Origin: Nilaparvata lugens
Lineage: Eukaryota; Arthropoda; Insecta; Hemiptera; Delphacidae
NCBI RefSeq assembly: GCF_014356525.2
Contig: NC_052505.1
Coordinates: 9,364,171-9,428,170, forward strand
Length of the DNA stretch: 64,000 nt
Direction: 5' to 3'
Below, piece after piece: positions 46,672 to 58,208 of the stretch. The translations under genes were made by a program, and so were the position numbers. The notes beneath the pieces are model-generated. The model was given only the letters and a program-made list of their open reading frames with translations, had not been told where the DNA came from and made no database searches. Each line of letters begins with the position of its first letter. Position 1 is the stretch's first letter.

Positions 46672-47031
46672 ATGAGGATTTCTGCTCCATTATCAATCCA
46701 TAAGACAGGTTTATTAATCTTATTTTATCCACACAATGATTCGTATTTTGTTAGTGATTTTCAATCAAAATGGTTCTCATCTGAAGAGAATAGTAAACAA
46801 AGTACTGTACAACAACAGAGATACAACAGAATTGTAAGTAATACAGGAGAGATTTTGATCTCTTACATACGTAGTTATGCACTGAATTACATGCATATAC
46901 ACAACTACACAACTGACTTACGAATCCAAAACTTTTTTAATCCAAACAGAACGTTTGCTGAGCATCGCAATACCCACTACTGCACTCACCATGGCATAAC
47001 CTGCAACTGGAATCCGGTCTTCAAACTTTGA
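46672..47031 (+). CDS. 119-codon ORF in unit 1, broken in unit 2, unidentified
   Basis: An ATG opens 119 codons beginning MRISAPLSIHKTGLLI, with no recognisable domain and a tyrosine, asparagine and histidine-rich C-terminal half. In the duplicate unit the same start (about 48062) meets a TAG after about 23 codons and a 14-bp deletion further on. Lack of conservation between copies argues against function. There is no sign of splicing. Probably a chance frame. Confidence 0.15.
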   Translation: MRISAPLSIHKTGLLILFYPHNDSYFVSDFQSKWFSSEENSKQSTVQQQRYNRIVSNTGEILISYIRSYALNYMHIHNYTTDLRIQNFFNPNRTFAEHRNTHYCTHHGITCNWNPVFKL

Positions 47032-47616
47032 AGTCAGAAAAACAACTCACATCTCTTGAGGTTGGCCAAGTTCAAAAACGCTTTACCACTCAGTACTTTC
47101 ATTAGGAGTCGACTTCTATTGTTACTTGGAATAGGAGTTGTAGTTGAATATGGAACAGAATACGAGGAATACAGAATAGGAGTTGAAGTTGAGTATGGAA
47201 CGTATGTGGAGTACGAGATGATGTTTTAAATGAGCTGACTTGTTGATGAACTGGAACTGGACCAGAATAAATGATGTTTAAAAACTTCAATGATTGAAAA
47301 CTGTTCAACGTTTTCTGTTTGTATGCTATGCCATTTTTGCAATTCTATCAATCTGGCAAAGGATGATTAAATTTCTCAGGCAACAAAATTTGTACTGCAC
47401 ATGAGTGCTCAAAGCATGTTTACAACTGAGGTTTCGTTGATACTACTATATAGATTTACATGATACTATAACTATTAGATACATGTTTTCATATAACATA
47501 CGCACTAACAGATTTTACTTCTTCAAATTGAAAAATGCTCATACGAGCAGATAGCATTGATCATAATTATAGAACCATAAATATGAGTTCATGCAGGTCC
47601 AATCTTGTATCTTTAA

Positions 47617-47958
47617 TATAAAAATCTGGTGTGTTGCACTCATACAACTTTCCTTGCCGTTATGAAAATTTACCAACCGACGCTAGTGTTCCCGCGCATC
47701 TCGAGTCTACTTTTCTAAGATCTGAGCCAGCTGGTGACAGGACAATAGCGCTGCAGACACACGAAGTCTGCTATCTCTTCATAGTGAATGATTTAATAGA
47801 ATCAACAGTTGCCAACTGTTTGCAATTGAATAATCTTATTTTCTCGAATTTCGAGCTTATTTTCAATTTCAGGTGAAAATGTTACTGAACATTGATTGTA
47901 GAGATTTTTATAGTCAATCTTTTCCACTTGAATATTCTTGTTTAAATTGTATCTGAAG
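47617..47958 (+). mobile_element. 5' part of the dispersed repeat, truncated at the tandem junction
   Basis: AATCTGGTGTGTTGCACTCA to TTGTATCTGAAG is the first 340 bp of the element that is complete at 48985-49809. Here it stops abruptly at the start of unit 2, so truncation is due to the duplication. Confidence 0.8.
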
Positions 47959-48984
47959 ACTGCTCATTTTTGTGTTATGACACAATTCCTCAAATGACAA
48001 TTTTGCGAATAAAATATTTTAACCTTATCTTTGTAGAACATCTGAATAGCCTGTATACAAAATGAGGATTTCTGTTCCATTATCAATTCTTAATACAGGT
48101 TTATTAATTTTATTTTATTTACTCATTGATTAGTATTTGGTTAGTGATTTTCAATCGAAATGGTTCTCATCTGAAGAGAATAGTAAACAGAATACAGTAC
48201 AACAACAGAGCTACAACAGAATTGTAAGTAATACAGGAGAGATTTTGATCTCTTACACTGAATTACATGCATATACACAACTACACAACTGACTTACGAA
48301 TCCGAAACTTTTTTAATCCAAACAGAACGTTTGCTGAGCATCGCAATACCCACTACTGCACTCACCATGGCATAACCTGCAACTGGAATCCGGTCTTCAA
48401 ACTTTGAAGTCAGAAAAACAACTCACATCTCTTGAGGTTGGCCAAGTTCAAAAACGCTTTACCACTCAGTACTTTCATTAGGAGTCGACTTCTATTGTTA
48501 CTTGGAATAGGAGTTGTAGTTTAATATGGAACAGAATACGAGGAATACAGAATAGGAGTTGAAGTTGAGTATGGAACGTATGTGGAGTACGAGATGATGT
48601 TTTAAATGAGCTGACTTGTTGATGAACTGGAACTGGACCAGAATAAATGATGTTTAAAAACTTCAATGATTGAAAATTGTTCAACGTTTTCTGTTTGTAT
48701 GCTATGCCATTTTTGCAATCCTATCAATCTGGCAAAGGATGATTAAATTTCTCAGGCAACAAAATTTGTACTGCACATGAGGGCTCAAAGCATGTTTACA
48801 ACTGAGGTTTCGTTGATACTACTATATAGATTTACATGATACTATAACTATTAGATACATGTTTTCATATAACATACGCACTAACAGATTTTACTTCTTC
48901 AAATTGAAAAATGCTCATACGAGCAGATAGCATTGATCATATAGAACCATAAATATGAGTTCATGCAGGTCCAATCTTGTATCT

Positions 48985-49809
48985 TTAATATAAAAATCTG
49001 GTGTGTTGCACTCACACAACTTTCCTTGCCGTTATGAAAATTTACCAACCGACGCTAGTGTTCCCGCGCATCTCGAGTCTACTTTTCTAAGATCTGAGCC
49101 AGCTGGTGACAGGACAATAGCGCTGCAGACACACGAAGTCTGCTATCTCTTCATAGTGAATGATTTAATAGAATCAACAGTTGCCAACTGTTTGCAATTG
49201 AATAATCTTATTTTCTCGAATTTCGAGCTTATTTTCAATTTCAGGTGAAAATGTTACTGAACATTGATTGTAGAGATTTTTATAGTCAATCTTTTCCACT
49301 TGAATATTCTTGTTTAAATTGTATCTGAAGCCTGATAATTGGAAATCTAAAATCAAACTTTGCATAGATGGGGTGGAGCTCCTGAAATTTTTACTTTTGA
49401 TATGGGACTTGTAGCAGTTGATATAGCTTATCAATGACTATTTTAGGTATGAATTTGATCAAAATCGTTGAAGCCATTTTCGAGAAAATCGCGAAAAACC
49501 CTGTTTTTGACAACATTTTCGCCATTTTAGCCGCCATCTTGAATTGCATTTGATTGAAATTGTTCGTGTCGGACCCTTATAGTGTAAGGACCTTAAGTTC
49601 CAAATTTCAAGTCATTCCGTTGATTGGGAGATGAGATATCGTGTACACAGACGCACATACACTCATACACACACATACAGACCAATACCCAAAAACCACT
49701 TTTTTGGACTCAGGGGACCTTGAAACGTATAGGAATTTAGAAATTGGGGTACCTTAATTTTTTTCGGAAAGATATACTTTTCTTACCGATGGTAATAGGG
49801 CAAGGAAAG
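48985..49809 (+). mobile_element. dispersed repeat, about 0.8 kb, with ACTTTCCTTGCC ends
   Basis: From about AATCTGGTGTGTTGCACTCA to GGTAATAGGGCAAGGAAAG. Near the left end ACTTTCCTTGCC (49019) is the inverse of GGCAAGGAAAG at the right end, suggesting terminal inverted repeats. It includes CACATACAC-type low-complexity sequence near 49650-49680. An 81-codon frame at its left is identical in both tandem units but lies wholly in the repeat and opens with a non-ATG codon. A solo right end lies at 32474-32575. Confidence 0.75.
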
Positions 49810-51020
49810 AATTGGCTTATACACGTGTAGGATAGGAGCTTCACGAATAGAACTTTATTATCACGTCTGAACTACCGGGCTGATTTACCTGACATTTTTC
49901 TTAAAAATTGTTAATTTACCGAGAATGGTTATAGGCCTATTTTAAATTCTTCAAGATTTCAGTAGGTCAAGTTTTCAGTTTGCAAATTTTTTATCAGACT
50001 CTTGCCGAGTACGGGTTATAATATACTTATTTCTTTTTTTTGCTAGTTACCTGCTAGTTGTTATTAGTTGGAGCACCTTTAATCGATTTGTACTCGTATT
50101 TTCACTTTTCAAGTTTTTCACGTACAATGCTGATGAATACTCAAGATGGATGCTACTCAAGATTGTGACGATTCATATTTGAGGGGTAGTTTTTTTATAA
50201 AGTTTTATTCGATCGATTCAATGACAATAATTGATTACCGGTAAATATTTGTTCAGTTAATCATCATTGTTCAATAAGATTAATGCAGTCTAATTAATGA
50301 GGTCATTTGACGATAGCCTCTAGTGAAAGTTAATTTGCAGTAGGTTACTTGTATTAGAATAGACTTGTTCTACATCGCTAGTACCGTTTGAATCTAAAAA
50401 TGAACAGAAGGGATTCTAAATTTGAAAGCAATTAACAAGGGCAATAAGCAAAGCTACTCTTCTCATCTCAGAGAAGGCCGACAACTTGTTTAGTAGTTCC
50501 AAATTTACTCGGGTCGAAACAGTGATCAACATCTGCCTACTGGCGGAGCTTCACAATAATTGATATTGAATAGGAGAAATTGAGCACAAACAGACAAAAT
50601 CTGCATGGAGCATTCAAATATTCACTCAACTAGAAGTTAGAAAACTTTGGAGAGCCTGAAAAGATTTTAGAAAATAAGAATAGATGATTGAAACTGAATC
50701 AAGATCGATCAAGATGTAGTATTTATTCAGTCAAGTTGCTTCGGGCAGATCGCAGATGGTTTTCATCACAATTCACGTTCAATGCAAACATTCTATTTTC
50801 ATGCTTGAAGTATTCTATATTAGGATCATAAGTGGCCTCTGGTCTATCATTCTTCACATGAATTTACGTTTTGTAGATTTCAAAATGAGTTCCATCTTGG
50901 AAACTAAGATGTTATCACAAAGACTTGTTAGTCTAGTTCACAAGGTTGTGATAACGGTTCAGTATGGTTGGAAGATAATGATTGAGTGATGAGATACAAC
51001 GACATCAATCATATCAGTGA
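49810..51020. other. AT-rich spacer, nothing recognisable
   Basis: No repeat or protein-like frame was found. Frame 50756-50989 has no support. Confidence 0.35.
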
Positions 51021-51105
51021 CTGCGATGATAATCATATTATATCATCTATGATAATTATCATATCGTCTATGATAATAATCATATCATCTGTGATAATAA
51101 TCATA
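51021..51105. repeat. minisatellite, about 23-bp units
   Basis: Four units of the type ATCATATCATCTATGATAAT occur in a row with minor variation (TCTATGATAATTATCATATC, TCTGTGATAATAATCATATT). Confidence 0.85.
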
Positions 51106-52097
51106 TTACATTATCGGTAATAAGGATATCTATGTGAAATACACTATTCAATACGCTTTTGGAATTACCAGTAGATTGGTAAAAGATGTGATGACATATA
51201 TATTATGACAGTTCCCTATTTTTCTCATTAGATAGTATCGCTCACAAATATTTATGCGTGAGTTTGAATGATTAATAAGCCTTTCAATAGTATTTGGTAA
51301 TTGTGCTTCAAACTCCTATCAAACTCTTCTCTTCAATAAAGTGCCAACTGATTGACGATCGTTCATCAAGTTTGATTGATAAAAGGTGAATAATCGATTT
51401 ATTTCAGATGCATACACACACAAACACACCCGGTAGTCCTGCACATTGAGATTGACTGTATAGTAGTAGTAGTTGAATTCATAATAGACCATGTTGAGCA
51501 GAAGGAAGTTAGCTGTAAAAAATGAAAAATCAAAGTTATTTCATAATATTGCTGAATCAACAGCTCAAATCATTCACATTTATTTTTATTTACTCATTTA
51601 TTCTACATTCTTTTATACACAAATCATATGCATGATCAGAAAAGGACCAACAGACCTAGCCCAAAACTGTTTCTTTTCATTTTATTCTAATTTTTTACTA
51701 TGAAAGGCTCTCTTGGAAGGATTTATATAAGGCTACTATCTCGCAATGATCACACTGATCTGCTAACATTAATAATTTGAAGTAGATATCGCAGAACTAA
51801 CGTGTTGCCTAATGCAAGGAACAAGGTCACTGATAAAACCAGCATGATGAGAAAAAACAGAATGAAACAAGTAACAATACAAAATAAGAATAAATAATTT
51901 GTTGAATAATGTGCAAAGTGCGACAGCAAACAAGTAGAGATAATTAGCAAAGGAAAAAGTTTGAAAAGTTTGAAAGAGAACAAACGGTCGTTTTCTCGGC
52001 TACAAAGCGTTGGCTGGTTCACAAGTTGTCGTCAAGCTGTCTGCTCAAGTACCTGTGCAATGGTGGACGGACGGGTGGAAAGAAAAAGAGGAAAATG
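51106..52097. other. AT-rich spacer
   Basis: Frames 51491-51703 and 51750-52022 lack support. No transposon ends were seen. Confidence 0.35.
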
Positions 52098-52137
52098 AGA
52101 AAGAAGAAGAAGAAGAAGAAGAAGAAGAAGAAGAATA
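52098..52137. repeat. (GAA)n microsatellite
   Basis: About eleven uninterrupted AAG/GAA units within an A/G-rich tract. They generate a poly-lysine run in one frame that is not a gene. Confidence 0.95.
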
Positions 52138-53812
52138 GAGAAAATTGTGGAGGCGTTCAGGTTCTAGCGCGTGGTCGTTTTCTAGTAGTTGTCTATAGAT
52201 GTGAAGCGTGGGATTTGGTCGCAGGCTGATATGAGAGCAACTACATTATCTTGGCTTAAATGCTGTGTAATTGGCTGCAAGTTGTTGCGATGACGTAACA
52301 ATACAAGTATGAATGAAATGGGCACTGGCTGGCCACTATTAGGCTTGCAATTCAGAGCAAAAATGCTTTTCATTCATTTCATTTTCACTGGCTCTGGTAT
52401 ACTAGAATCAACTACTTCCGCTGGTATGCAACTATGTTCACTCAAAACACAGAATAATCTCACAGGAGTGTGTTTCTCTATTGTTAAATACTGCCGTTTG
52501 GTTAATTCTTAATAAGTTACAATAAGTTAATATATTCTATACCATAGACTAAGTAATGTTAGATCTGTGGTTATACGTTTATAAGTGTGGTATTATTAAG
52601 TTGATTGTTATTGTTTATAATAAAGTACTTGACTATTGATAAAATTCAACATCCATAGATTAACATCCATCAACAGAATTGTATCATTTGTACTGCTGTT
52701 ATTAGATTAAAAAATGTATTTTTTATTTTTAGAACTCGTGGCTGGAGCTCAAGGCTTCTTTTTCCAGACACGCCAAAAACTATTGTAATTTAATGGTTAT
52801 TTTGCTTGTAAAAATATTTCTTGTATTTGGAAAAAAAATATGTTCCTAGCCTATAGCATAGAATAAAAGTATAAGTTTCCTCTGCCTATAGTATCAGAGT
52901 CATCAGCTACAAATAATACGTGCCTTTTTGATTGAAAGGACAAGAATTACCTCTATTATTATGTATTAGTTATTGCAATAGAATAATATCTAGTATCCCT
53001 ATATGAATAATCAATAAGAGTCGACATGAATAAAATATCCATTGCCATGTATGAATATCATAGCTGATAGATGCATGAATACATAGCTCATTGCATATCT
53101 TGAAGTGATTTGCTTACTGCCACGGAATGAAAAATCTAAAAGGTTCTTTCAAGAACAATTATATAAGTTTTCCCTGTTACTATCTATTGTCGTTGAGGAA
53201 TCAAAATATAAATACTCGTAATTTATAGGGATAGGAATTTATGATATTGATAATGGTAATATTGCAGAAGGTTCCTCTCAATAGTTGTCTGGAATAGACA
53301 TACAAATATAGCCAGTTATCTAAAAAGCCTTCTAGTTTCTGAAATATTTAGTGATGACCCGTCATATTATACACTCACCAGATGAACTCGCATTTCCGTC
53401 AGCCATAAATCTCACGGTTAATTTTGATGCTACTTCAGGGTTCAGGAGTTGATAATTGGTTCATCTGGAATTTCTAGATGAAGGAAGAGAGTTGGATCTA
53501 TAGAAAGAAAGGAAAAGTGATGGGAGAGCCTTCGAAGAACAATCAGTTTCAGCTAGGTTTTGAATTAACGGGAATTTATTTTGAAGCTCAAAATTCAAAT
53601 TTCATGTTATTACTGTATCTCTATTCTTACGCACTAAAAGGCTGGCTCAGTCATTATTGACTGATAAAGACTTATTGAATGATAAAGACTTGATATCGTC
53701 ATAACCACTAATTTATTAGAACAATATAAGATACTATAGTCTCAGTTGTTACACCATTATCAATATGTAAACTGAAAGCTTGAACAATGAGCAGTAGAAA
53801 ATATAGTATTAC
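52138..53812. other. AT-rich spacer
   Basis: A GC-richer patch at about 52736-52785 (GGCTGGAGCTCAAGGCTTCT) looks like a short repeat fragment but has no partner here. No genes were recognised. Confidence 0.35.
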
Positions 53813-53982
53813 TGAAGCCCTACAATTGCCAATAGCTGTTGACCAATGAAGGCTCAACTGCACTGTCATTGGCCGAAACTAGACACGCCCAAATGTGGTC
53901 ATGAGAGCTGTCTAGTCGCGGCCAATGACAGTTGAGCTCAACCTTCATTGGTCAACAGCTATTGGACAATCGGAGGGCTTCA
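53813..53982. mobile_element. 170-bp palindromic MITE
   Basis: TGAAGCCCT at the left and AGGGCTTCA at the right bound arms containing CCAATAGCTGTTGACCAATG and CATTGGTCAACAGCTATTGG, and TGTCATTGGCC / GGCCAATGACA. The palindrome spans nearly the whole element with a centre of about 30 bp. A single-arm relative is at 32895-33000. No certain target duplication was found. Confidence 0.85.
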
Positions 53983-54933
53983 CCAACAGTGTATAAATTA
54001 TCAGAGACAAACGAATATCCGATAAATAGTATTCAATTTCTCTATCATATTATACAGCTCAATTTTAAAGCTTGGCTTATACTATAGATTGATAATGGTG
54101 TAACAACTTGAATATGTATCTTACAAATTCTAATAAATTGATGAATTGACAATATCAATTCGTTTTCGTTCAATATTGATATCTACCATGACTCCACTTC
54201 ACAACAATACAGAAAGCTATTGATTCATGCATGTCTTATAATCATGTGTTCATAATCATCCTGAAGTACTATTATCATCTTAATGTTTAATAATGATCTA
54301 AAAAAATATCTAATACTATGGAAATGAAAAAATAATATGTGTATGAAATATTATGCGCCCAGTGCCAGAAGAATCAGATAGTTCTGAGTTTATTTTGGAA
54401 TCAGGAGCTCACTATAAGCAACGTGATGATAGAGCTATGGGATGAGTAAATAGAAATAGACAGTTTGTGGATATGGATTGAAGGAAGAGCAAAGAGGCGT
54501 CTGATATCTAAAAGACGAGTCCTGTTCTCTTATCAGTTGTTTGTTTTCCTCCCGCCTCCACAAAATAGCGCTAGTGTCGATGCTCACACTCCATTCACTA
54601 TCAGCCGAGCCGACACTCTTTCACATGTAGACACTAAAATAAGATATAATGCACTTGTGCACGCAGAGCCCTTTCAGATACCACGCACCCAGCTGCTTAT
54701 ATCTATATACCGAGCAGTTTTAATATGGCTGCTTATGTTAGGCGTGGCTTTCAAATAAACACATTCAATGCCATGCCATTGAGGTACAGCTGAAGTTCAT
54801 CAAAATAAGAGCCAACACGTATCCAATTTCAATGTTGGTTTCCTAGGAAAAGTACTATGGAAATCATCAAACAAGAAAAGAGATTTTAGTCTTAAGGAAA
54901 TTATACTACACATTCAAACTGGAGAGGATATAA
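53983..54933. other. spacer
   Basis: The plus-strand frame 54465-54758 has no recognisable domain and opens with GTG. The patch 54540-54720 is GC-moderate. Nothing else was seen. Confidence 0.3.
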
Positions 54934-54993
54934 GAAAAACTTCTAATTTCAATAATAAAAAGTCTGTCAAGTTATCTAAGAGGCCTACTTTAT
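54934..54993. repeat. tandem unit A (occupied copy), left part
   Basis: AAAAACTTCTAATTTCAATA through CTACTTTAT is repeated at 55459-55518. The unit is interrupted after TTAT by the element at 54994 and resumes at 55419 with TTATGGCAAAAT. Confidence 0.82.
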
Positions 54994-55418
54994 CCCTTAG
55001 ACTACCAACGGGACAATATGTCCCAGCAGAAATGACCAACCTTAGACTACAACTGGGACAATGATATGCTAGGGTCTATTCTGTAAAATACATCAGCTGT
55101 TTAGAACTATCTGATCGCCATATTATTGTGAATTGAAGTTATATTGTGGTTATATGCTCTCATGCATGTATGTGTCAGATGCTGGTTTTGTGCTGAATGA
55201 AGCTATTCTAATGTAATTTGCAGTGTCATTTTGAGTTGAAATTAAGTAAATAAGTTCATAAAATGTCAATAATAACATGTGAAATTGAAAATTGCAAAGC
55301 TATTTAAAAAATTTTATTCATTTTATCGTGTTTTTTGTATTGGGACATATTATCCCAATGGCGAAATTGATTATTTGGTATTTGACGGGACAAGCTTCAT
55401 AGACCCTATGTCTAAGGG
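54994..55418. mobile_element. piggyBac-like non-autonomous element, 425 bp, TTAT duplication
   Basis: CCCTTAGAC and GTCTAAGGG are 9-bp perfect inverted ends. TTAT flanks both sides (54990-54993 and 55419-55422). CCC-starting ends with a 4-bp TTAA-like duplication are characteristic of piggyBac; TTAT would be a variant site. The interior repeats GGGACA / TGTCCC words. A short plus-strand frame runs out of the right end and is not transposase-sized. Tandem unit B gives the empty site (CTACTTTATGGCAAAAT). Confidence 0.7.
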
Positions 55419-55458
55419 TTATGGCAAAATAGGCAGTCGAGCTCAACCTTATTCTTTG

Positions 55459-55518
55459 GAAAAACTTCTCATTTCAATAATATAAAGTCTGTCATGTTAT
55501 CTAGTAGGGCTACTTTAT
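55459..55518. repeat. tandem unit B (empty copy)
   Basis: AAAAACTTCTCATTTCAATA through CTACTTTAT, followed directly by GGCAAAAT, represents the unoccupied form of the site filled in unit A. Confidence 0.82.
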
Positions 55519-55736
55519 GGCAAAATTATTAAGAATCATTTTGTGAAAATGATGAATATTGGAATATAAAGTGGAGAAATAGAATTTCAATTTATTGTAT
55601 TTGAGTATCCAATTTTGAACATAATCAATTCTGAATTCAATATTTTGAATGATAACGATGCTTCAACATCAATCTTTTATTCGGGAATAGCTCAAAACAG
55701 TCACAGTTTAGGTGGTTTACCACAAAAATGATTAGG

Positions 55737-55848
55737 AATTAACATGGTTGGTACAGTGAGGATATTATCCCCATAAGTTTCAATGGGACTATTCATACTC
55801 GCTCGACTGGGCTGAGTGAAAATAGTATCATTAAAACCCATGTTAATT
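55737..55848. mobile_element. possible 112-bp MITE
   Basis: AATTAACATGGTT and AACCCATGTTAATT are inverted ends with one insertion. The arms weaken inward (GATATTATCC versus a distant counterpart). No target duplication was defined. Confidence 0.45.
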
Positions 55849-56258
55849 TATTATGTATTCAATGTACCGTACACGTTCACTGAGATTGATATGTAGGACT
55901 CTTCATTGTTAGACAAGTTTTGATATCAGACCTTTGAAACAAATTTGGCACGATTCCGGTTAAGGAATTAGTATAGAAGAGAAATGAGTCATAAATATCT
56001 ACGATCAAGTGAGATCACGAACTGGTCCCAGAAGAAGCAAACAAACAAAATTTTAGATAATAATTTATGTTTTTTGGTAGATGCACGCTACACGAGCACT
56101 TATCAATGTTTCCTCCAGCATCTAACACTAATTTATGTTGCAAGAATGATAAATAAGTCTGGAAAGTTTATATCGTGTAAGAACTTGAAGCATACACGCT
56201 TGAAAACCATGATTAGAATGTATGTATTCCCACTTACACTTAACACACATGAAACTCA
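55849..56258. other. sequence left of the LTR junction
   Basis: Not homologous to the 460 bp that precede 62131 in the right LTR. The 117-codon frame at 55984-56337 crosses the junction at 56259 and is therefore a chance fusion. Nothing else was recognised. Confidence 0.4.
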
Positions 56259-58193
56259 AAGCTCTATTGTAGGAATTTATATGATCTATGGCTGCCACTG
56301 CTGTACAATTGATGTGTTCGCTCCTAAGTCGAGGTAGGTAACAGATAAAAGCTGATATATGAGCAGGTAAGGACAAAGAATAAATATCTCGATCTGACCC
56401 CACTCGCTACATCCACTTAGACCTGTTCCAATATCCAGCTTAATTCAATTATTTCAATGATCGTATTCGATCGGTTCTTGATGATATAGAACGTATCAGA
56501 CACAATAATTGACAGGCTTAAGAAATAATCGAACTCAGAAAGCGAATTAACAAAACTGAAATATATTACAATAAAATATGTAATCATACAGTGCAGATTC
56601 AGAATTTGATTTACAGGTTGATAATAATTTAGCATTAACAGAATAGTTAAAAATGTTCTTGTGCTTGCATGATACCATGCGTGATTCAACAGAATTTTAC
56701 AATTGATAAAATTGAACAGTTTTGAAAAAATAGTGAAAAAATGAATTATAAAATATTTTAAAATGTTCGGGGTCGTGGTTCAGGCAGCGGAGGATAGTTA
56801 ATCAACTACAAATTCTTAGAAATTAAATATGAATAAATTCTAGGCTCTTAAATGTTAAAGCGCTTGTCGGCGTGGCCAATAATTTAACGAAGAAAAATTT
56901 ATGTTTTTCTGCACTGAAATATTTTCGAAGCGTAGATTGGGGCCCCTTATGACTTATAACTCACGTGAAATTCCTTGGTAGTCGTGGTTTTCTTCTTTAG
57001 ATCAAAAATCGTTTGATCGGCGGCAATCCAGGCTTCGGTTTCAGCACGTGGGGAATTTTAATTTAAATATCTCCTTCACCGAATTAATTAAGGGATAGTT
57101 TACTTTAAGCTTTTAAATTTATCGATTGATGAAAACAGAAATTTATAAATAACAAATAGATTGGCCTAAAATATCGGCTCACAAATAGAACATTTAAAAA
57201 TCGAACAAGAAATTTTACAAATAGGTCTTTGGTAACTATGAAAGAGATCTACACGGTAAGGATTTCAAAAGGGAAGTGCTGCTCTTTTCTCTAAGCTTTT
57301 AGGCTAGACCTTGCTTCTCGGAATCTCAATGTAATAATTTGCATAAAAATTTGCCATTGGTAGAACGCTTGTGACGTAAACATGACGTCAGTGGCAAGCA
57401 GTAGAATACAATTCCTTTAATTACAATAATAATTTAATTTATGTAATTCTTAAAACTGCTTAATCTTATAGACATAGTTCCTCTCATACAATGTACACGT
57501 GCTAGTGTAACTGATAAGGCAGGGTTGGTGTCTGATAATAGATTAACATGTGTTGCTTTCAAACGATCACCGTCTTGGTGCTATTTCTATGCACTGTGAT
57601 TGGTTAGACCTACCAAGAGATTTAATTACCATGTGGTTCAGTTGAATTAAATTATTAATAAATTAATATTCTTGTACAATTTTTATTAGGTTTGAGATTA
57701 TTATAATTAATTTCTGCCATTTTATCAATAATAGAATTTCATGCTATGACCTATTTAGTTACAATAAGACCTGACGCATAATACAATTTCTTAAATAATA
57801 AATAATTTCAACAATAATACATACATTTTATTTTTTATTTGAAATTCTTGATCCTTTATTGATAGTTTTATAATTTTTAGGAATGATATTTTACCTTGCA
57901 TGAGAACCGGTATGATATTTGACAATGCTTTGAATCAGTCAGCTGCGTTCGAACTGTTTTAAAAACATCTGATCGATAGTAAACAAAGTGTAACCTCAAA
58001 ATCAGTGAGCGATTCATAAATAATTTGTGCTTTATTCGCAAAATAATTATAATTTTATTGAATAATTTTCCTAGAAAAATATTCAGTACAGAACGGTACT
58101 CTTATCTAATATACAGTTATTGATAAGTAAGCTTTATCGCTCGGTCGCTAACTATTCCTTTAGCAAATTCTTTCATTTTAAAAGGTAATCACA
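56259..58193 (-). repeat. left (3') LTR, truncated at its 3' end
   Basis: Aligns with 62131-64000 at an offset of about 5,872 bp with a few percent mismatches and single-base indels, from AAGCTCTATTGTAGGAATTT onward. On the minus strand it begins TGTGATTACC at 58193. The last 460 bp present in the right LTR (61670-62130) are missing here. It contains an uninterrupted minus-strand frame of about 90 codons at 56417-56689 that opens with TTG and is conserved in the other LTR. Confidence 0.85.
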
Positions 58194-58208
58194 ATTTTTC
58201 TCTCTTTT
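58194..58208 (-). other. polypurine tract
   Basis: On the minus strand AAAAGAGAGAAAAAT directly precedes TGTGATTACC, the start of the LTR. This is the expected position and composition for the plus-strand primer of an LTR retrotransposon. Confidence 0.7.

Larger units (their letters stand above)
46571..49331. repeat. 1.37-kb direct tandem duplication (units 46571-47959 and 47960-49331)
   Basis: The two units are nearly identical from GAATAAAATATTTTA and CATCTGAATAGCCTGTATAC onward to CTTGTTTAAATTGTATCTGA. Differences include scattered substitutions and a 14-bp deletion in unit 2 near 48255. Within each unit a 44-bp sub-repeat (GAATAGGAGTTGTAGTTGA / GAATAGGAGTTGAAGTTGA) occurs at about 47128-47215 and 48504-48591. 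The right breakpoint lies inside a dispersed repeat that continues only after unit 2. Confidence 0.93.

Noticed and set aside
47102..48684. 68-codon minus-strand frames conserved in both tandem units
   Set aside because: Conservation follows from the recent duplication; the frame is made by the 44-bp sub-repeat and has no motif.
47631..49248. 81-codon frames identical in both tandem units
   Set aside because: They lie within a dispersed transposon-like repeat, start at a non-ATG codon and are identical because the duplication is recent.
51021..51105. Regularly spaced repeat resembling a CRISPR array
   Set aside because: Units are contiguous without unique spacers and the context is eukaryotic; it is a minisatellite.
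52026..52229. Plus-strand frame with a long poly-lysine run
   Set aside because: Produced by the (GAA)n microsatellite.
55984..56337. 117-codon plus-strand ORF
   Set aside because: It crosses the LTR homology boundary at 56259, so it joins unrelated sequences by chance.
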